A DNA stretch of 64,000 nucleotides from JAPOUP01 sp026708635 (GTDB lineage: Bacteria > Pseudomonadota > Alphaproteobacteria > Rhodobacterales > Rhodobacteraceae), in assembly GCA_965200115.1 (NCBI GenBank), contig OZ241336.1, positions 1,240,001-1,304,000 on the forward strand, in the 5' to 3' direction. This document shows positions 1-8,826 of the stretch, piece by piece (the first letter of the stretch is position 1; each line of letters begins with the position of its first letter). A program made the position numbers and the translations under genes. The notes under the pieces were generated by a model, which searched no databases, was not told where the DNA came from, and saw nothing but the letters and a program-made list of their open reading frames with translations.

Positions 1-753
1 GCGCGGGGTACGGTCCTGGTCGCGGCGGATGGCCAGAACAGCGCGATAGCGCATCGTGAGGGAATCACCTATGCCGGCTGGCCATACGGGCAGACTTCAC
101 TCGTCTGCGCGATCGGGCATGAACGGCCCCACAACGGAACCGCGCATCAGTTTTTCATGCCCGGCGGACCGCTCGCGCTACTGCCGCTCCCGGGAAACCG
201 CACCTCCATCGTCTGGACCGAATCCAGCAAAACCGCCGAGCGGATACGGATGATGGACGCCGATGGATACATCGATGCACTGGGTCCCGCGGTAGGCGGA
301 TTCCTCGGCGAAATCCGGCTCGAGGGAGACCGGTATTCGTATCCTCTCGCGCTGTCGGTCGCCAACCGGTTCGCCAAACGCCGCGTGGCGCTCATCGGCG
401 ACGCGGCACACCGGGTGCATCCCCTTGCCGGGCAGGGACTCAACGCTGGCCTAAAGGACGTCGGCACGCTGGTTGAGGTCTTGGTGCGGGCGCACCGGCG
501 CGGCGAGGATATCGGTGCCCTGGACGTAATTGAGCGATACCAGCGTTGGCGCCGGTTCGACACCGCTACACTGGCCGCGGCCACCGACTCGATCAACAGG
601 CTATTCTCCAATGACGACGGTCTGGTGCGGAGCCTGCGCGATATCGGCATGGGTGTCGTGAACGCGGTTCCCACCCTTCGGCGCGGGCTTATGCGGGAAG
701 CGGCCGGGCTGACCGGCGATCTTCCGAAGCTACTTCAGGGCAGGCCAATCTGA
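1..753 (+). CDS. UbiH/COQ6-family FAD-dependent monooxygenase (5' end outside window)
   Basis: The reading frame is open from the first base, so only the C-terminal 250 residues or so are present. It contains the family signature ALIGDAAHRVHPLAGQG followed by LNAGLKD, which is the GD flavin/ribose-binding motif joined to the HPLAGQGxNxGxxD hallmark of UbiH/UbiF/COQ6 hydroxylases. In these enzymes FAD activates oxygen to hydroxylate the ubiquinone ring. Which ring carbon is modified cannot be told from this half. It is separated from the convergent Trm112-like gene by zero bases. The family call is strong; assignment to ubiH, ubiF or ubiL is not possible here. Confidence 0.9.
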   Translation, partial: ARGTVLVAADGQNSAIAHREGITYAGWPYGQTSLVCAIGHERPHNGTAHQFFMPGGPLALLPLPGNRTSIVWTESSKTAERIRMMDADGYIDALGPAVGGFLGEIRLEGDRYSYPLALSVANRFAKRRVALIGDAAHRVHPLAGQGLNAGLKDVGTLVEVLVRAHRRGEDIGALDVIERYQRWRRFDTATLAAATDSINRLFSNDDGLVRSLRDIGMGVVNAVPTLRRGLMREAAGLTGDLPKLLQGRPI

Positions 754-939
754 TCAGTCAAGTGGACGCGCCTCGTCCACCAGCATAACCGGGATACCGT
801 TGCGGATCGGATAGGCCAGATGCGCGGCCCTCGATACCAGTTCCTGGCGTTCAGCGTCATAGCTCAGTACGGCATGGGTGTGGGGACAGACCAGCGCCTC
901 AAGCATCCTACGGTCAAACGGCTGCACCGGCTCGCTCAC
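754..939 (-). CDS. Trm112-like (UPF0434/YcaR-type) small protein
   Basis: This 61-residue protein has the typical alphaproteobacterial Trm112-like pattern: LVCPHTHAVLSYD, then a short linker, then AHLAYPIRNGIPVML. Eukaryotic Trm112 is a zinc-binding activator of methyltransferases. The bacterial short forms, including this one, keep only one cysteine of the N-terminal pair, so zinc binding is doubtful and the role is unknown. It is the last gene of a minus-strand run, and its start codon overlaps the stop of the LON-domain gene by four bases (ATGA), implying translational coupling. Confidence 0.85.
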   Translation of the reverse strand: MSEPVQPFDRRMLEALVCPHTHAVLSYDAERQELVSRAAHLAYPIRNGIPVMLVDEARPLD

Positions 940-1580
940 TGCATCATCTCCTCGCCCGTTCCGCCGTGCAGCTCAAATTCGATCAGGGTCTCCAGCGTCC
1001 TGCGCCGACCGCCGAGTGTCGGCGCCTCAAGCAGCGCCTGCCTGTCTTCCGGCTCGAACGGGCAGAGCATGCTAAGGGAATTGATCAGCAGTTCGTCGTC
1101 AGCCTCGCGAAGCGAGTCCCAGTCCGTGTTCAGCGACCGATCCTGGAAGAAACGGGACAGAAGATCGAGAAACGCCTCACGGTCAAGTTCGGGATCCTTT
1201 TCCGCCGCCCCGAGATCGCGGGAGAACCCCTGCCAGGACACCTTGAAGCGGTGATAGGGCACGAACCCGCCTTCCTCTCTCTCGAGCCGAAACCGGGAAA
1301 TCCCGCCAAGGGTGATCATGTAACGACCATCCTCGGTTTCGGAGAACGAACTCAACCGACCGGCGCAGCCAATGGCATGCAGCTGGTCGCAATCTTCGCC
1401 GCTTCCGCCGCTGGGCTGGACCATCCCGATCAACCTGTGGGAGGTCTTCATCGTATCGTCGAGCATCGCGAGATAGCGCGGCTCGAATATATGCAGCGGA
1501 AGGCGCGCCCGGGGCAGCAGAATCGCGCCAGGCAGCGGAAACACCGGAATCATGTCCGGAAGGTCAGACTCTGAGAACAT
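936..1580 (-). CDS. LON N-terminal (substrate-binding) domain protein
   Basis: This 214-residue protein begins with IPVFPLPGAILLPRARLPLHIFEPRY, the canonical start of the LON substrate-binding domain (residues about 10 to 200). No AAA+ or protease domain follows, so it is a stand-alone LON-domain protein and not the Lon protease. Such proteins are widespread in Alphaproteobacteria, with no defined biochemical role. It sits between the thioredoxin-TPR gene (26 bp upstream) and the Trm112-like gene (4 bp overlap), a conserved small protein-quality neighbourhood. Domain call is confident; function is unknown. Confidence 0.88.
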   Translation of the reverse strand: MFSESDLPDMIPVFPLPGAILLPRARLPLHIFEPRYLAMLDDTMKTSHRLIGMVQPSGGSGEDCDQLHAIGCAGRLSSFSETEDGRYMITLGGISRFRLEREEGGFVPYHRFKVSWQGFSRDLGAAEKDPELDREAFLDLLSRFFQDRSLNTDWDSLREADDELLINSLSMLCPFEPEDRQALLEAPTLGGRRRTLETLIEFELHGGTGEEMMQ

Positions 1581-1606
1581 GACCTAAAGATAGCCCGTTC
1601 GTCATG

Positions 1607-2527
1607 TCAGGCAAATATCATCGATGAAAGACGTCGGCGGCCGCTGAGCACGATCGGATCCTGCGGTTTCATTGAATCGAATACCGTGAACAGCTGCGTC
1701 CTCGCCGCACCGTCATTCCACTCACGGTCACGGCGGAACAGTTCAAGAAGTTCGTCCACCGCACCCTGAACGTCGCCTGACGAATGTAGCGCCAGCGCGA
1801 GGTCGAACCGAGCCTGGCTGTTGCCGGGATCTCCTGACACCGCGGCGCGCAGTTCTCCGACCGGTCCCGCGTTGGCGGCCTGCCGGGCCAGTTCGATCCG
1901 GGCGAATGCGGTCTCCAGCTCCGGTGATTCACTGATTCCGGCCGGAGCGCCGTTAAGTACGGCCTCCGCCTGGTCAAGATCGCCCAAAGCCACATACGCG
2001 CGCACCAGGCCCGAATAGGCGGCGGCGTTCTCCGGCTCCTTTCCCAGAATGACCGCGAAAGCCTGCGCGGCTTCGACCGCGGCACCTTCCGTCAGCTGGG
2101 CTTCGGCGGCATCCAGAGCCTCGGCAATACCGCCGTCTCCCGCCAACCGGGCGACCCGGTCGACGAATGCCTTGATCTCCGACGCCGGCAGGGCACCCTG
2201 AAACATGTCGGCGACGCGGCCCTGCCAGAAGGCGACAACGGTGGGGATCGACTGAAGCGGAAGGCCCTGTCCGACCAGCGTCTGCGCCAACCTCTGGTTC
2301 TGGTCGATATCGACCTTCGCCATACGCACCTTTCCCTGCGCCTTCCTGACCGCGTCTTCCAGCATCGGGCCAAGCGTCTTGCAGGGACCGCACCAAGGGG
2401 CCCAGAAATCGACTATGACGGGAACCTTCTGGCTGGCGTCCACCACATCCGCCATGAAGGTGGCTTCCACCGTATCCTTGATCAGATCCGCGCCAGGCAC
2501 CGCGGAATTCGTACCCATTTCCAGCAT
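1607..2527 (-). CDS. Thioredoxin-TPR protein (CnoX/YbbN type)
   Basis: An N-terminal thioredoxin fold carries the active-site motif FWAPWCGPCK near residue 45. It is followed by a C-terminal half of alanine-rich helical TPR-like repeats (for example EPENAAAYSGLVRAYVALGD). This architecture is that of CnoX/YbbN, a redox chaperone or co-chaperone that hands clients to GroEL. E. coli CnoX lacks the CxxC, while alphaproteobacterial forms keep it, as here. I start at the ATG at 2527, which has GGAG six bases upstream; the frame is open to a TTG at 2539. It follows xthA by 53 bp and likely belongs to the same transcript. Confidence 0.85.
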   Translation of the reverse strand: MLEMGTNSAVPGADLIKDTVEATFMADVVDASQKVPVIVDFWAPWCGPCKTLGPMLEDAVRKAQGKVRMAKVDIDQNQRLAQTLVGQGLPLQSIPTVVAFWQGRVADMFQGALPASEIKAFVDRVARLAGDGGIAEALDAAEAQLTEGAAVEAAQAFAVILGKEPENAAAYSGLVRAYVALGDLDQAEAVLNGAPAGISESPELETAFARIELARQAANAGPVGELRAAVSGDPGNSQARFDLALALHSSGDVQGAVDELLELFRRDREWNDGAARTQLFTVFDSMKPQDPIVLSGRRRLSSMIFA

Positions 2528-2580
2528 CGTCGGCTCCAAGCTTTCATCGACGCATCTATATGTGCGCGGAACGCACCGGA

Positions 2581-3369
2581 TTAAAGATCAAAAGTGGCGA
2601 ATACGGGCGCATGGTCGCTGGGCCTGTCCCATCCCCGCGCATCGCGAAGGATGCGGCTGGAATGAAACGCGGCGGATATATCCGCCGTGGCCCAGATATG
2701 GTCAAGGCGGCGCCCCTTGTCCGCCGCGTCCCAGTTTGGCGAGCGATAGGACCACCAGCTGTAGAGCCTCCCCTCGGGAATGTCCCGCCGCGTTATGTCA
2801 ACCCAACCACCCGCCTCCCGCACTTCGGCGAGATGGTCAACCTCAATGGGCGTGTGGCTGACCACCTTGAGTAACTGCCTGTGGTTCCAGACGTCATCCT
2901 CCCGCGGTGCGATGTTGAAGTCACCGAGCATGATCGACCGTTTCGGCCGCTGGTCCAGCAACCAGTCACGCATCCCGACGATATAGTCGAGCTTCTGGCC
3001 GAATTTCGGGTTCAGCGTCCTGTCAGGCACGTCGCCGCCGGCCGGGACGTAGAAATTGTGCAGGACCGTTCCGTTCTCCAAACTTACGGCAACGTGACGG
3101 GCATGGCCAAGGCCCGCGAAGTCGAGGTCTCCCACATCAGTGATCGGCAGCCGCGACAGTACCGCGACGCCATTGTATCCTTTCTGTCCACGGGCGACCA
3201 TGTAACCGTAACCCAGTTCCCGGAACCTTTCGGTCGGAATGCTTTCGACCGGCGACTTGCATTCCTGCAGGCACAGGATATCCGGAGCTTCCTCCTTAAG
3301 GAGCCTGAGCACGATCGTTTCGCGGAGCCGGACGGAATTGATGTTCCAGGTGGCGACCGTGACGGTCAT
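2581..3369 (-). CDS. xthA: Exodeoxyribonuclease III
   Basis: A 262-residue endonuclease/exonuclease/phosphatase-fold protein. It shows TVATWNINSVRLR at the start, LQECKS with the metal-binding glutamate, YNGVAVLSR, MLGDFNIAPREDDVW, the conserved LYSWWSYR, and DHIWAT ending with SDHAPVFA. These are the ordered motifs of the Xth family of AP endonucleases, which incise abasic sites and remove 3'-blocking groups in base-excision repair. Length matches the family. It lies downstream of ubiK on the minus strand and upstream of the thioredoxin-TPR gene. Confidence 0.95.
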   Translation of the reverse strand: MTVTVATWNINSVRLRETIVLRLLKEEAPDILCLQECKSPVESIPTERFRELGYGYMVARGQKGYNGVAVLSRLPITDVGDLDFAGLGHARHVAVSLENGTVLHNFYVPAGGDVPDRTLNPKFGQKLDYIVGMRDWLLDQRPKRSIMLGDFNIAPREDDVWNHRQLLKVVSHTPIEVDHLAEVREAGGWVDITRRDIPEGRLYSWWSYRSPNWDAADKGRRLDHIWATADISAAFHSSRILRDARGWDRPSDHAPVFATFDL

Positions 3370-3447
3370 TCCACCGCCCCCGCGCTCCCCGGCGGAACCG
3401 GGCCAGGTCCCGGAGCGGCGGCAATCCGCGCGCGGACCGAACCGTGG

Positions 3448-3702
3448 CTAGGTCTTCCTGTCAACCGAAGCCTCCAGGGACTCGATCCGCGCCCGCAGCG
3501 CTTCGTTCTCCTCGCGTGCCTTGCGGGCCATGGCCTGAACGGCGTCGAACTCCTCGCGGGTAACAAAATCACGGTCGGCCAGCCATCGGTCGACCCATCC
3601 CTTCATGGCGGCCTCGGCCTCTTCCCTGGCACCCTGCGCAACGCCCACCGCATTGGTCATCAACTGGCCCAGGTCATCGAATATCCTGCCGCGCGTCTGC
3701 AT
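3448..3702 (-). CDS. ubiK: UbiK-type ubiquinone biosynthesis accessory factor
   Basis: An 84-residue protein: a short N-terminal segment (IFDDLGQLMTNAVGVAQGAR), a charged middle (VTREEFDAVQAMARKAREENEAL) and a C-terminal coiled coil ending RIESLEASVDRK. This is the BMFP/YqiC-UbiK family, membrane-associated trimeric coiled-coil proteins that help assemble the ubiquinone biosynthetic complex. The start at 3702 is set by a perfect Shine-Dalgarno, AAGGAGGT, five bases upstream; the open frame continues further 5' but without family similarity. It is divergent from lgt. A ubiquinone hydroxylase at the window start fits the same pathway. Confidence 0.85.
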   Translation of the reverse strand: MQTRGRIFDDLGQLMTNAVGVAQGAREEAEAAMKGWVDRWLADRDFVTREEFDAVQAMARKAREENEALRARIESLEASVDRKT

Positions 3703-3707
3703 CGCGT

Positions 3708-3715
3708 ACCTCCTT
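3708..3715 (-). promoter_or_regulatory. Consensus ribosome binding site of ubiK
   Basis: AAGGAGGT on the minus strand, five bases before the ATG at 3702. It decides the start in favour of the 84-residue protein over a 131-residue frame extension. Confidence 0.85.
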
Positions 3716-3796
3716 ATTCCCGTTTTTAAGTATGAACGCGCCAAAATCCATGCGCAAGGTTGACTCGAGCCACACGCCGTGACCAAGGGTGCACTC

Positions 3797-4681
3797 ATGC
3801 TGGCAGCGATTCCATTTCCGAACGTCTCGCCCGAGATTTTCACGATCGAGATTGGCGGTGCCGGGTTTTCGCTTCGCTGGTACGCGCTTGCCTACATCGT
3901 CGGGATACTTATCGGATGGTTTATCGCCGCCCGGGCGCTTTCTCGCCCGGACATCTGGCGCGCCCGGGCACCGATGCGGCGGGAGCAGCTCGACGACCTG
4001 CTGACCTGGATCATCATCGGAATCATTGCCGGCGGGCGTTTGGGTTACGTCCTGTTCTACCAGCCCGCCCACTATCTCGCGGCTCCGGCCGAAATACTGA
4101 TGATATGGAAGGGCGGCATGTCGTTTCATGGCGGATTCCTCGGAGTGGTGGTGGTTCTGCTCATATTCAGCAGGCGCACGGGCGCTGAACTTGGCGGCAT
4201 CTCGGACGTACTCGCGCTCAGCGCGCCGCCGGGGCTTTTTCTGGGACGGATCGCCAATTTCGTGAACGCGGAACTCTGGGGCCGGCCGACCGAACTTCCG
4301 TGGGGCGTCATCTTCCCCGGAGTGGCCGCGCAGGACTGTCCCGGCGTGATCGGTCCGTGCGCACGACATCCCTCCCAGCTCTATGAGGCCGCGCTGGAAG
4401 GGCTGCTGCTGGGGCTGCTGCTGCTGGTCCTCGCCTTTCGCCGCGGTTGGCTGAAGTCACCCTGGGCGATTTCCGGAGCGTTCTTCGCGGGGTACGGCGC
4501 AGCGCGCTTTGCGATTGAGTTCCTCCGGCAGGCGGACGCATGGTTCGTCTCGCCGGACAATCCGCTTGGCCATGCCATCAGCGCGGGTGAACTCGGGCTC
4601 TCGATGGGTCAGGTTCTGTCACTTCCGATGCTGGTCGCCGGAATCGCCATCGTCATCATCGCCCGACGGCGAACTCAATGA
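3797..4681 (+). CDS. lgt: Phosphatidylglycerol-prolipoprotein diacylglyceryl transferase
   Basis: An integral membrane protein of about 294 residues with seven or so hydrophobic segments. It has the Lgt signature GRIANFVNAELWGRPT, the early RWYALAYIVGILIGW, GGMSFHGGFLG, and HPSQLYEAALEG near the C-terminus. The enzyme transfers diacylglycerol to the lipobox cysteine of prolipoproteins in the inner membrane. I prefer the ATG at 3797, because family members start close to this point and AAGGGTG lies upstream. A GTG at 3779 in the same frame would add six residues. The stop overlaps the methyltransferase start by four bases. Confidence 0.95.
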   Translation: MLAAIPFPNVSPEIFTIEIGGAGFSLRWYALAYIVGILIGWFIAARALSRPDIWRARAPMRREQLDDLLTWIIIGIIAGGRLGYVLFYQPAHYLAAPAEILMIWKGGMSFHGGFLGVVVVLLIFSRRTGAELGGISDVLALSAPPGLFLGRIANFVNAELWGRPTELPWGVIFPGVAAQDCPGVIGPCARHPSQLYEAALEGLLLGLLLLVLAFRRGWLKSPWAISGAFFAGYGAARFAIEFLRQADAWFVSPDNPLGHAISAGELGLSMGQVLSLPMLVAGIAIVIIARRRTQ

Positions 4682-5742
4682 CCCCACTGATGGGACTGCT
4701 TGCCGATCGGATCTCGGCGGCCGGTCCAATCACTGTCGCCGAATACATGACGGAGTGCCTGCTGCACCCCGAGCATGGATACTACATGAAAGGAAACCCT
4801 TTCGGCGTCTCGGGGGATTTCACCACCGCGCCCGAAGTCAGCCAGATGTACGGTGAGATCATCGGCCTGGCGCTGGCGCAGGCCTGGATCGATCAAGGTC
4901 GACAAAGCCCGTTCGTTCTCGCCGAACTCGGCCCCGGTCGAGGTACGTGCATGGCCGACATCCTGCGCGCGTCCAGGGGTGTCGCGGGTTTCCTGGACGC
5001 CGCCCGGGTCCATTTGATCGAAGCCTCCGAATCCATGCGCGGGCTGCAAAGCCGGAAACTGGACGCGAAGCGGATTACATGGCTCGCGAGCGTCTCCGAC
5101 CTTCCGGACGCACCCCTCTTCCTGATAGCGAGCGAGTTTTTCGACGCTCTTCCGATCCGCCAGTTCGTCCGCACAGACTCCGGTTGGCGTGAGCGCTTGA
5201 TCGGCCTGCGAGATGGCGCGCTTGCCTTTGGTCTCGGCGAAACGGTGCCGTCGGCGGACCTGGAGCGTCGCACGGCCGATACCCGGCAGGGGGATGTCGT
5301 GGAGCTACGTCCGTCAGCGCGGACGGTGATCGCGTCCGTGACTTCCCGTCTGGATCGCTACGGCGGGGCCGTGCTGGTGATCGATTACGGTAGCTGGCGC
5401 TCGCTCGGGGACACGCTACAGGCGGTCAAGGGGCATCGAAACGTCGATCCCTTGGCCGAACCGGGACTTGCCGACCTTACGGCCCATGTGGACTTTGAGG
5501 CTTTGGCCGACGCGGCCGCGGACGTAATTCACGGCCCGCTAACCCAACAGGGTGTCTTTCTCGAACGGCTTGGGATCACCGCCAGGGCGAACAGACTCGC
5601 AGGGTCCCTTCGCGGAAACGCCCTTGACGAACACATCGCGGCGCATCGCCGCCTGACGCATCCGCAGGAAATGGGAGGCATCTTCAAGGTACTTGGCTTT
5701 ACGCCGAGGGACGCGCCGCGCTTTCCGGGACTGGACCGGTGA
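4678..5742 (+). CDS. MidA/NDUFAF7-family SAM-dependent methyltransferase
   Basis: A 354-residue protein with N-terminal ITVAEYMTECLLHPEHGYY and FGVSGDFTTAPEVSQMYGE, then the SAM-binding motif FVLAELGPGRGTCMADILR, then LIASEFFDALPIRQF. This is the DUF185/MidA family. The mitochondrial relative NDUFAF7 methylates an arginine of a complex I subunit; the bacterial substrate is not established. The start overlaps the lgt stop (ATGA) and the stop overlaps the pgeF start (GTGA), so the three genes are translationally coupled. This gene order is common in Alphaproteobacteria. Confidence 0.92.
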   Translation: MTPLMGLLADRISAAGPITVAEYMTECLLHPEHGYYMKGNPFGVSGDFTTAPEVSQMYGEIIGLALAQAWIDQGRQSPFVLAELGPGRGTCMADILRASRGVAGFLDAARVHLIEASESMRGLQSRKLDAKRITWLASVSDLPDAPLFLIASEFFDALPIRQFVRTDSGWRERLIGLRDGALAFGLGETVPSADLERRTADTRQGDVVELRPSARTVIASVTSRLDRYGGAVLVIDYGSWRSLGDTLQAVKGHRNVDPLAEPGLADLTAHVDFEALADAAADVIHGPLTQQGVFLERLGITARANRLAGSLRGNALDEHIAAHRRLTHPQEMGGIFKVLGFTPRDAPRFPGLDR

Positions 5743-6497
5743 CGCTTGAGATAATCACCTCCGAGGCGCTGCGCGGCGTGCGCCATGGCTTTTTCACCCG
5801 GCGCGGCGGCGTATCATCAGGCCTGTATGGGGGATTGAACTGCGGGACAGGGTCATCGGACCGCGCGGACGCGGTGGCGGTCAACCGCACTCGGGTCGCG
5901 AAGGCGATGCGGGTTAGCCCGGACAGGCTGGCGAACGTCCATCAGGTGCATTCCGCCGTCGCGGTCCATGTCACGGTTCCCCTGGATGGCCCAAGTCCCA
6001 AGGCGGACGCGATGGTGACATGTCAGACGGGAATCGCCCTTTGCGTACTGACCGCCGACTGCCAGCCGGTTCTATTTGCGGACAGGCGGGCCGGCGTGGT
6101 CGGTGCCGCCCACGCTGGATGGAAGGGTACACTGAACGGTGTGCTGGAGGCGACGGTCGATGCGATGGAATCGAACGGCGCCATCAGGACGCGGACCGTT
6201 GCCGCCATCGGACCAGCGATCAGCCGGTCAGCCTACGAGGTAGGCCCGGAATTCCGTGATGAATTCGTTTCCGACACACCCGAAAACGCCCGGTTTTTCT
6301 CGGACGGCGCCGGAGATCGATATCGCTTCGACCTGCCCGCATACAGCCTGTACCGCCTCCGCAAGGCCGGAATCGCCCATGCCGAATGGACCGGTCACTG
6401 CACCTATTCGGATGCGGCGCGTTTCTATTCGTACCGCCGCAGCATCCATCGCCGGGAGGACGACTACGGACGTCTTCTCTCATCGATCAGGCTTTGA
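5739..6497 (+). CDS. pgeF: Peptidoglycan editing factor PgeF (YfiH, DUF152 family)
   Basis: A 252-residue protein starting at GTG. It has the RHGFFTRRGGVSSGLYGGLN start, NVHQVHS, TADCQPVLFAD and GAAHAGWKGTLNGVL. The histidines and cysteine in the last three form the zinc site of the YfiH/laccase-domain family. E. coli PgeF removes wrongly incorporated residues from peptidoglycan precursor peptides; other members have nucleoside-processing activity. Last gene of the overlapping lgt-MidA-pgeF run. Confidence 0.92.
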   Translation: MTLEIITSEALRGVRHGFFTRRGGVSSGLYGGLNCGTGSSDRADAVAVNRTRVAKAMRVSPDRLANVHQVHSAVAVHVTVPLDGPSPKADAMVTCQTGIALCVLTADCQPVLFADRRAGVVGAAHAGWKGTLNGVLEATVDAMESNGAIRTRTVAAIGPAISRSAYEVGPEFRDEFVSDTPENARFFSDGAGDRYRFDLPAYSLYRLRKAGIAHAEWTGHCTYSDAARFYSYRRSIHRREDDYGRLLSSIRL

Positions 6498-6671
6498 GGC
6501 GGGAGGCCCGCGGGTGCCGGTTCATGGAACGGAACGGCTTCAGGGTTTCGAAGGATCCGGGACGGGACGATTACACGATTCCTGTATGATCCCGCAGCAG
6601 CGGAACTCGTTGAACGGAAATACCGCCAGCATTCGAAGAAAGATGTGGCAAACTGAAGGGGACGAACGCTT

Positions 6672-7250
6672 ATGCCCGCCCAGTCATTGAAAGAGACGCC
6701 GCCCGCAACCTATAGGGATGTGCTCGACGCGCCGCCCGGGATGGTCGCCGAAATCATCTGGGGAACCCTCCATACCCATCCGAGACCCGCCATGCGGCAC
6801 GCCTATGCGGGGTCGTCCCTGGGATATGACCTCTCCGGCCCGTTCCAGTTCGGTCGCGGCGGGCCCGGCGGCTGGTGGATCATCGACGAGCCCGAGCTGC
6901 ATCTGGGCAGCGAGATCGTGGTGCCCGATCTGGCGGGGTGGCGACGGGAAACGATGCCCGACTACCCGGATGCCGCATACTGCACCATCGCTCCCGACTG
7001 GGTCTGCGAGGTGCTGTCTCCGGCAACGCGCAGGCTCGACCTCCATGAGAAGCGGCCATTCTACGCCAGCGAGAACGTCAGCCATCTCTGGCTTGTCGAT
7101 CCGGTCGAGCGGGAACTCGAGGCATTCGAGCTCAGGGAGGGCCACTGGCTGCTGATTGCTGCTCTGAAGGAGGACGACCAAGTGAACGTGCGGCCGTTTC
7201 AGGCTATAACCTTCAGTCTGGCGGACCTTTGGCCGGAGACACCGGGTTGA
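6672..7250 (+). CDS. Uma2-family (PD-(D/E)XK fold) putative endonuclease
   Basis: A 192-residue protein with VAEIIWGTLHTHPRP, EIVVPDLAGWRRE, DWVCEVLSPATRRLDLHEKRPFYA and VSHLWLVDPVERELEAFEL. These are the DUF820/Uma2 hallmarks, with the catalytic D of VPDLAGW, the E of EVLSP and the K of HEKR in PD-(D/E)XK spacing. The family is abundant in cyanobacteria and multiplies in some other genomes; its natural substrate is unknown. AAGGGG lies about eleven bases before the ATG. No partner gene is visible, and the 174 bp before it contain no gene I recognise. Confidence 0.82.
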   Translation: MPAQSLKETPPATYRDVLDAPPGMVAEIIWGTLHTHPRPAMRHAYAGSSLGYDLSGPFQFGRGGPGGWWIIDEPELHLGSEIVVPDLAGWRRETMPDYPDAAYCTIAPDWVCEVLSPATRRLDLHEKRPFYASENVSHLWLVDPVERELEAFELREGHWLLIAALKEDDQVNVRPFQAITFSLADLWPETPG

Positions 7251-7355
7251 GACAATGCGTTTCGAAGCGGTGAGGACACGCTGTTCCAGGATATTTTCCT
7301 CTTTCCCGATTGTTTGCCATGTAAATTTCTGGCCAGCGGAGCGAGCGGCGGTGCC

Positions 7356-7379
7356 GGCTGGATCCTCGCAGATCCAGCC
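7356..7379. repeat. Perfect 9-bp hairpin in the Uma2-trxB intergenic region
   Basis: GGCTGGATC, six bases, GATCCAGCC. It lies about 105 bp after the Uma2 stop and 210 bp before trxB. No T-run follows, so a rho-independent terminator is not clear. The rest of the 340-bp gap holds no gene I can support. Confidence 0.6.
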
Positions 7380-7589
7380 TTGAGGGAACGTGGCGCGGTT
7401 ACGGCGGTCCGCGCGACATGGGGCCACCTCGCCTGCCGCCCCGCCGTGCCAGAGCACGGCCACTCCCGTCCGCTCCGGGCGACCGTCCGCGTGAGACACG
7501 ACGGCCCGCGCGGCAATGCGTAAGTGCCCTTTTCAGTTCCCGCGGGCGCGGTCTATACGCGTCTCGCATCATTCGGGAAGGGAAGGCGC

Positions 7590-8534
7590 ATGGAGACGTC
7601 ACGTCACAGCAGGGTTCTGATCGTTGGCTCGGGGCCCGCAGGTTACACCGCCGCGGTTTACGCGAGCCGAGCGATGCTTGAACCTCTGCTGGTGCAGGGC
7701 ATCCAGCCCGGTGGCCAGCTCACGATCACGACCGACGTCGAGAACTGGCCCGGTGACAGGGAAGTCATGGGCCCTGACCTGATGGTTCGGATGGAGGATC
7801 ACGCACGTGCCGTCGGAACCAAAATCGTCAGCGACCACATTACGTCGATCGAACTGGCGGCCCGCCCCTTCAGCGCCGAGGGAGATAGCGGCGCGACCTA
7901 TACAGCGGACGCCGTGATTCTCGCCACAGGTGCCCAAGCGAACTGGCTCGGGCTTCCAAGTGAAGAGAAATTTAAGGGATTCGGGGTCTCGGCATGCGCG
8001 ACGTGTGACGGTTTTTTCTACCGTGGGAAGGAGGTTGCGGTCGTCGGCGGTGGAAACACGGCGGTTGAGGAAGCGCTGTTCCTGACCAACTTCGCCACAA
8101 AGGTCACGCTCATACACCGCCGGGATAAACTTCGCGCCGACAGGATCCTGCAGCATCGCCTGTTCGAAAACCCGAAAACCGAGATCCTGTGGGATCACAC
8201 GGTCGACGAGATTCTCGGCAGCGACTCTCCTCCCGGCGTTGAGGGAGTCCGCATCCGGCATGTGCGATCCGGCCAGACCACGGTCGTGCCATGCGCGGGT
8301 TTCTTCGTCGCCATTGGCCATTCGCCCGCAAGTGAATTGGTAAGGGACCAGCTGGAAACCCATTCGGGCGGCTATGTCGTGACCGGACCCGACAGCACCG
8401 CCACGTCGGTTCCGGGCGTATTCGCCGCGGGAGACCTGACCGACCGCGAATTCCGGCAGGCCGTGACAAGTGCCGGTATGGGATGCATGGCGGCGCTGGA
8501 GGCGGAGCGGTTTCTGGCCGAAAGCGATGGCTGA
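7590..8534 (+). CDS. trxB: Thioredoxin-disulfide reductase
   Basis: A 314-residue protein: N-terminal FAD-binding VLIVGSGPAGYTAAVYASRA, the redox-active pair in SACATCDGFFYRG, the NADPH-binding VAVVGGGNTAVEEALFLTNFA, and the C-terminal GVFAAGDLTD. This is bacterial low-molecular-weight thioredoxin reductase, which passes electrons from NADPH to thioredoxin in the cytoplasm. The start at 7590 is supported by a GGGAAGGGAAGG purine stretch just upstream; the frame is open to 7524 but the extra residues do not look like the family. Confidence 0.95.
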   Translation: METSRHSRVLIVGSGPAGYTAAVYASRAMLEPLLVQGIQPGGQLTITTDVENWPGDREVMGPDLMVRMEDHARAVGTKIVSDHITSIELAARPFSAEGDSGATYTADAVILATGAQANWLGLPSEEKFKGFGVSACATCDGFFYRGKEVAVVGGGNTAVEEALFLTNFATKVTLIHRRDKLRADRILQHRLFENPKTEILWDHTVDEILGSDSPPGVEGVRIRHVRSGQTTVVPCAGFFVAIGHSPASELVRDQLETHSGGYVVTGPDSTATSVPGVFAAGDLTDREFRQAVTSAGMGCMAALEAERFLAESDG

Positions 8535-8573
8535 ACCTCGCCCAACAGGCGGGACAGTCGCATCTCAATTTCG

Positions 8574-8605
8574 GCCGGACATGAGCTTTCCTTCAGCTCT
8601 CCGGC
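8574..8605 (+). terminator. Possible terminator hairpin after trxB
   Basis: GCCGGA and TCCGGC flank GAGCT/AGCTC arms with a 3-base bulge and a 7-base loop, 40 bp after the trxB stop. There is no T tail, so it is only a candidate. Confidence 0.4.
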
Positions 8606-8769
8606 GGGGGTATCCATAACGCCCCCGAGATATCCCCGCGTATGAGGGGAGCGCGTGCTGACTGGCGTGCCGCCCAGCAAAGTTGCCGCGCCTATGGAAA
8701 CCCATCGCCCGGAGATCCCACGGCACGGCTCAGGGCGCCAGCGCCGAGGGTGGAAAAGGTCCGCAGGTG

Positions 8770-8826
8770 CTCGAGAGGCTCAACTGGGCAATCCAAATGG
8801 ACGACGCGCTCGGCGAGAGAAAGCGG
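8770..8826 (+). pseudogene. Unidentified gene relic (tail LERLNWAIQMDDALGERKRI)
   Basis: In the 510-bp gap between trxB and the ankyrin gene, one frame reads LERLNWAIQMDDALGERKRI and then a stop. The minus strand near 27 kb encodes LERLNRAIQVGDAHDAIRRE. My hand alignment gives 43 identical bases of 57. Both stretches lie in otherwise gene-free DNA, so both are probably remains of the same repeated gene. I do not recognise the family. Nothing else supportable was seen in 8606-9044. Confidence 0.4.
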
